From Fagopyrum homotropicum (Eukaryota; Streptophyta; Magnoliopsida; Caryophyllales; Polygonaceae): a DNA stretch of 64,000 bases. The position numbers were made by a program, and so were the translations under genes. Positions 58,560-64,000 of the stretch are shown here, one piece after another. Positions within the stretch are counted from its first letter, which is position 1, and every line of letters starts with the position of its first letter. The stretch is taken from NCBI GenBank assembly GCA_033239125.1, contig BSWB01000003.1:131120320-131184319 (forward strand). Direction: 5' to 3'. The notes beneath the pieces are model-generated. The model did no database searches and was not told where the DNA came from. It saw only the letters and a program-made list of their open reading frames with translations.

Positions 58560-59800
58560 GAGATAGAGCAGGTACATGTCAAGGTTAGTGAGGAACCTCA
58601 TCCCGATCATGTTGATAACGAACATCATCATGACGAGACATTTATTCCCGAGGTAGTTGAGCCCCAACTTCATTACGAGGCCCTCATGTCTCTCTCATCC
58701 CTAGGATGGGTGCTCCGGTTGTCCCGGAGTTGTTGACATGTTATGCAAAGCACATAGCAGCGTGATAAGAGTCAACGAGGTATTATTTCCTTTTTTTCAA
58801 AAGTTTGATATTAATTTTTTATTTCCCCTTGTTTCTATAAGATAATGTCAATATTTGGTGTTGTTATCATTAGGATGATCCTCAAGAGAGCAAGGTCATG
58901 TAAAGACTTTGTGGGATCAAGAATGTGTGTGAATTGGCCTCGAGATCTTGATGACCTATATTCATTATTTGGTTTTGCCAAACGAGAGGTCTTACCAACT
59001 TAGGATTGTTTGGTATAAGATGTAGTTTCTCTTTTTAGATTGTGGTAGAGCAAGATTCTTGGAGATTCTTGTAACAATCTTATCCTCATGAGATTGTTTT
59101 TAGGGGATTCTTTCTCAAAGGAGTTGTCTTACCAAACAATTGCCTACATAATGTCCATCAATCCCCACCTAAACAATCTAAATGAATCTCCTGCAATCTA
59201 ATACCAAACACGCCCTTACAGGACCTTGATTTCATCGACGTCGATTATTTGTCAATTCATACGTTTGTCGAGAGGTAGCATCCAGAGACGAACACATTTT
59301 ACATGTTGTGGGGCCAAATGGTTATAACGCTTCACGATGTGCAAATTATTATGGACCTCATGGTTGATGAGTATGTACCTCTTACTCCGATTAATCAACG
59401 CACTAAACAAAGTTTCTCGTTAATGCATTTGGATTGTCCCCTGAGGAGGCCCTTGGGCATCAGACACATGTGTATTATGATCCCTTAAAGAGGATTGTCA
59501 GATAGATATTGGGTCAACAAGACACCCCCTAAGGACACTATTGCATTTGCTTGCTACAGCTAACCTCGTCGGTCATGGTAGTTAAAAAAGTCTACCAAAA
59601 AGTTTCGGCCATCGATGATAGACTTGGTCCGAGATCATGAGGGGACGAGGGTATATGCATAGAGCACTAAGACACATACAAATTTGTATAGGGCATTAGG
59701 GGACACGTCGAGGAAGGGAGTGAGGACGATGTGAGGGTTTGCAACACTTCTACCGGTATGGTTTTGTATGTTCATACCAAATTTCCGTGTACTTATATAT
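58560..59800 (+). pseudogene. Plant mobile domain (MAIN/PP7-long-like) pseudogene
   Basis: Fragments in several plus-strand frames resemble the plant mobile domain (aminotransferase-like, PMD) found in MAIN, PP7-long-form proteins and some transposons. Clear parts are ETNTFYMLWGQMVITLHDVQ (59290-59350), a segment like LSPEEALGHQTHVYYDPLKR about 100 bases further in another frame, and LGDTSRKGVRTM with GFATLLPVW near 59690-59765. The Trp before HPET is a TAG, and at least two frameshifts and further stops follow. A MITE sits in the middle. Whether it came from a host gene or from a PMD-carrying transposon cannot be told. Confidence 0.65.
59003..59215. mobile_element. Tourist-like MITE
   Basis: The 213-bp unit has terminal inverted repeats of the form GG(A/C)(T/G)TGTTTGGTAT(A/T)AGAT and is flanked by TTA on both sides (59000-59002, 59216-59218). 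TTA/TAA duplications and GGGxxTGTTTGG ends are typical of PIF/Harbinger Tourist MITEs. It has no coding capacity. Confidence 0.75.
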
Positions 59801-60159
59801 TGATTACATATTAAATTATTTTTATTCATGTAGTTTTGGATATATGTGTACCTCTCATCGCTAGGGTGTGCGGCCGTAAAGGATATAGGAATGCACGGGC
59901 ACACACGATGGTCTTCGAGATTTGTCATCCCAGAGACAACGGCTACTACATTGTAGAGGGTCTAGGCCATACGTGCATAATTGATTAACTATAATTTTTA
60001 AAACGTGTATAAAAACAATGGTAAAATGTAGAGAGCTAAGTGGGAATAGAAGAAATAGTATTTTGGAAATACAAATAAAAAAAAGTAAACAGGTAGATAA
60101 AAAAATTATGAAAAGTTTAAGTATTAATAACACTTGTAATGCCTTGTTAACTAAATTTT
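59801..60159. other. Sequence between PMD pseudogene and copia LTR
   Basis: The first part, up to about 59960, may still be decayed PMD coding sequence. The rest is AT-rich and featureless. Confidence 0.3.
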
Positions 60160-60450
60160 TGATATTCTGATGCCAAATATTGCGAACCGGATGTAATAAT
60201 AGTCACCAAGTCCACACCAGTTTTTACTACAACCCCTCATCTCAATTCTCGTTGTTACTTACGATTCGCATTTGCAATTATAATGCTTTCAGTGTTATTC
60301 ACTTACAATTTCATACAATATAGTATATGTGAGATCTGGATAAATTCCCCTTAGGTTTTCCATCGAACGGATGAGTAATATTAATAGAGACACGTGTTTA
60401 CATAATTACAAAAGGTAGGCCTCTATTTACAATATTTACATATTCTATCA
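60160..60450 (-). repeat. 3' LTR of the copia element (tentative)
   Basis: The right border is set by the polypurine tract. In sense the LTR starts TGATAGAATATG right after CTGCGGGGTA. The best left border gives an end reading GAATATCA, so the LTR would be about 291 bp with TGATA/TATCA ends. The other LTR lies outside the window, so length and target duplication are unchecked. Confidence 0.55.
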
Positions 60451-61953
60451 TACCCCGCAGTCGAAACTAGTGGATGATGAACAATAAGGCTAGACCGAAA
60501 GTCTAAAAATAATTGTCGTGGCAGGCCCTTTGTGAAGATAGCAGCATACTGAAACCCAAAAGGTACATGAAGCACCTTGATGTGACCAAGAGCGACCTTG
60601 TCGCGAACAAAATGGATGTCAAGTTCAACATGCTTGGTGCGTTGATGCTGAACAGGATGGTTGGCAAGATGTGTTGCAGAAATGTTGTTAGTGTATATAA
60701 TTGTGACTTTGGATCGAGGACAATTTAGTTCTAACAATAGATTCCGTAGCCAATAACACTCAAAGACAACATTAGCGACACCGCGGTATTCAGCCTCGGT
60801 AGTGGACCTAGATACCACTGACTGGCGTTTGACGGACCAAGAGACTAGTGCATCATTACAGAAAACACAATAGCCCGAAGTAGATCGACGAGTGTCCGGG
60901 CACCCTCCCCAATCAGCGTCTATATAAGCAATTAAGTCATATTTGGGAGAAAGAGAAATAGTAATACCGAGAGTCAAAGTTCCAACAATGTCGCAGATGA
61001 TACGTTTGAGGACGACAAAGTGCGGCTCATGGGGATCATGCATGAATAAGCAGATATGCTGCACAATAAAGCTAATATTAGGTCGAGTGAAAGTGAGATA
61101 TTGAAGGGAACCAGCAAGACTCCTGTATAGAGTGGGGTCGTTGACTACTGGTCTAGAAGATGCACTGAGCTTGACCGATATTTCAGCAGGTGTGAGGGCA
61201 GGTTTGTAATTTGTCATCTTAGCTCATTCAACAATTTCTCGAGCGTACTTATCCTGAGATATGAATAATCCAAAAGCACTCCGACAAACTACGATGCCCA
61301 AGAAATAGGACAAAGCACCCAAATCTTTAAGAGAGAACTCCTTACCCATAAGCATAATCAGATGAGTACACAATGTGTCGGAAGATGCAGTGAGTATAAT
61401 TTCATTAACATATAGAAGCAAATAAGCAATGTCGGAGCCCTGACAATAGATAAAGAGAGACGAGTCGCTCTTACTTCCGATGAAGCCAATGCGAGTCAAG
61501 AAGCCTACAAAACGTTAAAACCAGGCTCGGGGAGCATGTTTAAGACCATAAAGAGACTTCTGTAGAAGAAATACATGATTGGGCCGGGAGGAATCGCGGA
61601 AACCAAGAGGTTGAACCATATATACCATTTCGTCAGATGCCCATGAAGGAAAGCATTTTGTACGTCTAGCTGGTGAATGGACCAAGAGCGAGACACTACA
61701 ATGTTGAGAACCATTCTGATGGTTTCCGGTTTGACAATCGGACTGAAGGTCTCATCACAGTCAACTCCAACTTGCTAAGAACACTCGTTAGCAACCAAGC
61801 GAGCTTTGTACCTGTAAAGGGAATCATTAGACCTGTACTTATGCCGAAAAGTCCACATGCATCGCACAATATTAGCATCGTTGGGACGAGGAACCAAGAC
61901 CCAAGTCTAATTTCGCATAAGGGTTTGATATTCATCGAGCATGTCAACGTCCA
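60423..61953 (-). pseudogene. Copia reverse transcriptase and RNase H, broken
   Basis: In Ty1/copia order, RT comes first with HQLDVQNAFLHG (about 61670) and the active site YVNE where YVDD is expected (about 61410). This double change should abolish polymerase activity. RNase H follows (61217-60423) with ADWGGCPDTRRSTSGYCVF and TTEAEYRGVA. The DNxSA motif has become NNISA and ADIFTKGL has become AAIFTKGL. Frameshifts lie near 61720 and a stop near 61500; another break is near 61220. The last frame runs about 28 bases into the LTR. Confidence 0.92.
60451..60462 (-). other. Polypurine tract, copia element
   Basis: The sense sequence GACTGCGGGGTA precedes the presumed LTR start at 60450. Confidence 0.6.
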
Positions 61954-64000
61954 TTACGGGTCTTGGAGAGCTACATTGTAGAATTTGGGGATAAGGGATA
62001 TTGTGGTGGTAGAGACCGATAGGTCGAAAACCGGTTTGGGTTTTATTATTCCGAACTGACTTTGGGTGTGGGGCCGGGTTTGAGGGTAGGCATGTTGAGG
62101 CTGAAGGTGTGGGCTATTTAAAGGGGAGTGGGCTGGTGGGGAAGGTCCAGTGGAGGAATGTTGGATGGGGAGTGGTTGTTGGGTCGTTGGGCTAGGGAGA
62201 AAGGAGGGTTGTTGAATTGTTGGGCCGGATGGAGCATATGGGCCAGGAGAAAGGGAAGCAGTAGGAGGGGGAAGTATGCCCGTGGACTGGGACGGGCCAA
62301 GATAGGTAGGAACTGGGCCGGTAGGGAGCAAACGTGGGTGTGGGCCGGCAGGAGTATGGTGTGGGGCTGCTGAAGCATTTAATTGATCCAAAAAATAGGG
62401 GGATACGTCATCATCACTAGAACGAGATATGGAATAATCCGGGGAACCTTGGGAACTTGTAGCGAAAGGAAAGACCGTCTCATCAAATGTGACGTAACGA
62501 GAAATAATTATTTTATGGCTGGTTATGTCTAAGCACTTGTAGCCCCTGTGATAGTTAGGGTACCCAAGAAAGACGCAAGGAGTGGTGCATTTTTGGAGCT
62601 TGTGGGAGATAGTTACACTTTGATTTGGATAACAAAGAAAACCAAATACCAGGAGATGACCGAAGGAAGGTATTGTAACATACAACATTTGTGTAGGGGA
62701 TTGATTTTGAATAGAAGATGATGGAAGAATGTTAAGAAGGTAGCAAGAAATCTCCATGGAATGGGGTCAATAAGAGATTGAAATGGAGGCATGGAATAAG
62801 AGTGAACACATCATGTTATTGATTATTCGAATAAATCGCTTGGCTTTTCCATTTTGAGGAGAAGTGTGTGGACACGAGAATCGAAACACAATTCCCTTAT
62901 CAACAAAAAGCTTGTGAAAGTTAGTGTTGTTAAATTTCCAGCCCATATCACATTGAAAACTTTTGATAAAAAGGTGAAATTGAGTCTTAACAAGTTGATG
63001 GAATTTGACAAATAACTCAAATACTTGAGACTTAAATTTGATCGGATATACCCATAGGAAATGAGAAAATCATTAAGAAAAAGTAAGTAATATTTAAAAC
63101 TATCCCGGCTTGGGATTGGAGAGCTCCAAAGATCACTATGAATAATGTCAAACGGTACAACTGACTTAGTATGAGAACGATCAAAAGACAATCTATGGTG
63201 TTTTCCTAATTGACAAGCATGACAAAGATGAACCAAATTGGATTTATTACAATTAAGAAAAGAAGACCTTCTAAGAAAATCCAGAACTGGTACACCAGGA
63301 TGACCAAGACGTGCATGCCAAAGACTGGAAAATGCAACTGAATGAGCGTAACGTGGATGGGTGGAAAGACGCATTACAGGATAAAGTTCCCTAGAACTAT
63401 TACATCTCAAGCGTGTGATCTCAGTGTATAGATACTTAACAGAAAAACCAAAAGGGTCAAACTCAATGGAGGCATTGTTATCAGTGGTAAAACGACGAAC
63501 AAAGACTAAGTTTTTGACAATTTGTGGTGCAAGGAGGAAATTGGATAGGTGAAGAGGTTCTTTAGTGGTGGGTAGGAGGGCATTTCCAATACCTGTAGAT
63601 GGAATACACTTACCATTCCCAACAATTATCGAATTTAATGAACCATTATCCGGAAAAGACGAGAGAGAACCTGAATTATTCGTCATGTGTGAGGGGGCGC
63701 CGGTTCCCATGTACCAATAATTATTCGTCGGATTGAGCGACATTGTAGCAAATGATTAATCCAGGGAGGTGGGTTGGAAATCTGCAATGTAGTGGGCCTA
63801 ATGTGCTTGCTGAGATGGTCCACGCCCAAGAAGACCATGTTGAGAGGAAGATGGGTAAGAGCACGGGCTTGCAACGTATGGCAGAGGGCCGGAAACTAGA
63901 GGTGGGCCTACAGTGTGCTAGCCCGCATACCAGAAATGGGAAGGAGGCCCACCGGACTGCATATGTTGCGCAAGGATCCAACCGTAGGGTTGGCGGAAGA
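61954..64000 (-). pseudogene. Copia gag end, protease and integrase, broken
   Basis: From the window edge to about 63745 is the Gag-protease linker, with stops in its best frame. The frame from 63743 has protease (WYMGTGAPSH, where the catalytic Asp of DTGA is Gly). It continues with the GAG-pre-integrase zinc region (WHARLGHPG, CHACQLGKHH) and the integrase start (FDIIHSDLW). A frameshift near 62980 moves the core; the other frame keeps QCDMGW, but PQNGKAER is now PQNGKAKR, losing the catalytic Glu. The part 62757-61954 has the integrase C-terminal motif (CVFLGYPNYHRGYKC) and a Pro-rich linker. The element cannot be active. Confidence 0.92.

Larger units (their letters stand above)
60160..64000 (-). 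mobile_element. Ty1/copia retrotransposon, 3' part
   Basis: Domain order is protease, integrase, RT, RNase H, which is Ty1/copia. It is the only copia coding region here and lies outside the gypsy nest. The 5' LTR and most of gag are beyond the right edge. Confidence 0.9.

Noticed and set aside
1..64000. CRISPR array, tRNA, rRNA or bacterial operon features
   Set aside because: None seen. The spaced palindromes are inside LTRs, are irregular in spacing and lack unique spacers of constant length.

Overview
This is repeat-dominated nuclear DNA from a flowering plant, most likely a eudicot. No intact host gene is visible. Nearly everything before about 51 kb is Ty3/gypsy retrotransposon sequence of the Athila type. 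The signs are LTRs of about 1.6-1.8 kb, a primer-binding site matching the 3' end of tRNA-Asp, an Asn-rich Gag without a zinc knuckle, an Athila-ORF1-like gene after pol, and a TAAGTATGGGG polypurine tract. The dense nesting would suit pericentromeric heterochromatin (inference).

Layout. An old minus-strand element, called J here, runs from about 24.4 kb to beyond the left edge. It carries gag, protease and integrase but no reverse transcriptase. Solo LTR K (1507-3181), plus-strand element A (3416-11598) and the non-autonomous element I (14093-20756) are inserted in J. From 24.4 to 29.0 kb lies the 3' part of plus-strand element F, itself hit by solo LTR G2 (24483-26258). From 29.0 to 44.95 kb lies E, a minus-strand element with gag but no pol. 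E is split by D (30247-43326), a full-length Athila-type element whose gag and pol have stops and frameshifts but whose ORF after pol is open. Solo LTR H is at 45328-46949.

From 47 to 55.7 kb there are decayed LTR remnants (N1-N3), a copia-type solo LTR (O, 54316-55237), a pair of 0.4-kb direct repeats and an LTR-like promoter region. From 55.7 to 60.1 kb there is AT-rich DNA with a Helitron-like 3' terminus. It is followed by a broken plant-mobile-domain pseudogene carrying a Tourist-like MITE. From 60.16 kb to the right edge is a broken Ty1/copia element on the minus strand.

Target-site duplications support K (GTTAC), G2 (CTAGT), H (AACAC) and O (ACATT) exactly. They support A, I and D at four of five bases.

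The most interesting signal is non-coding. Every reasonably complete Athila-type LTR here carries two modules built from a half-site, a full palindrome with a CGG(C/T)CG core, and a second half-site. One module lies just upstream of the TATA box and the other in the transcribed U5 region. Further copies sit at equivalent internal positions. The palindrome arms differ between elements (CCACGGCCGTGG, AATCGGCCGATT or CCTCGGYCGAGG) but agree within an element. LTRs with nearly the same backbone (I and F; D and M) carry different versions. Three conserved RNA hairpins, with paired base changes between elements, accompany the coding and polypurine regions.
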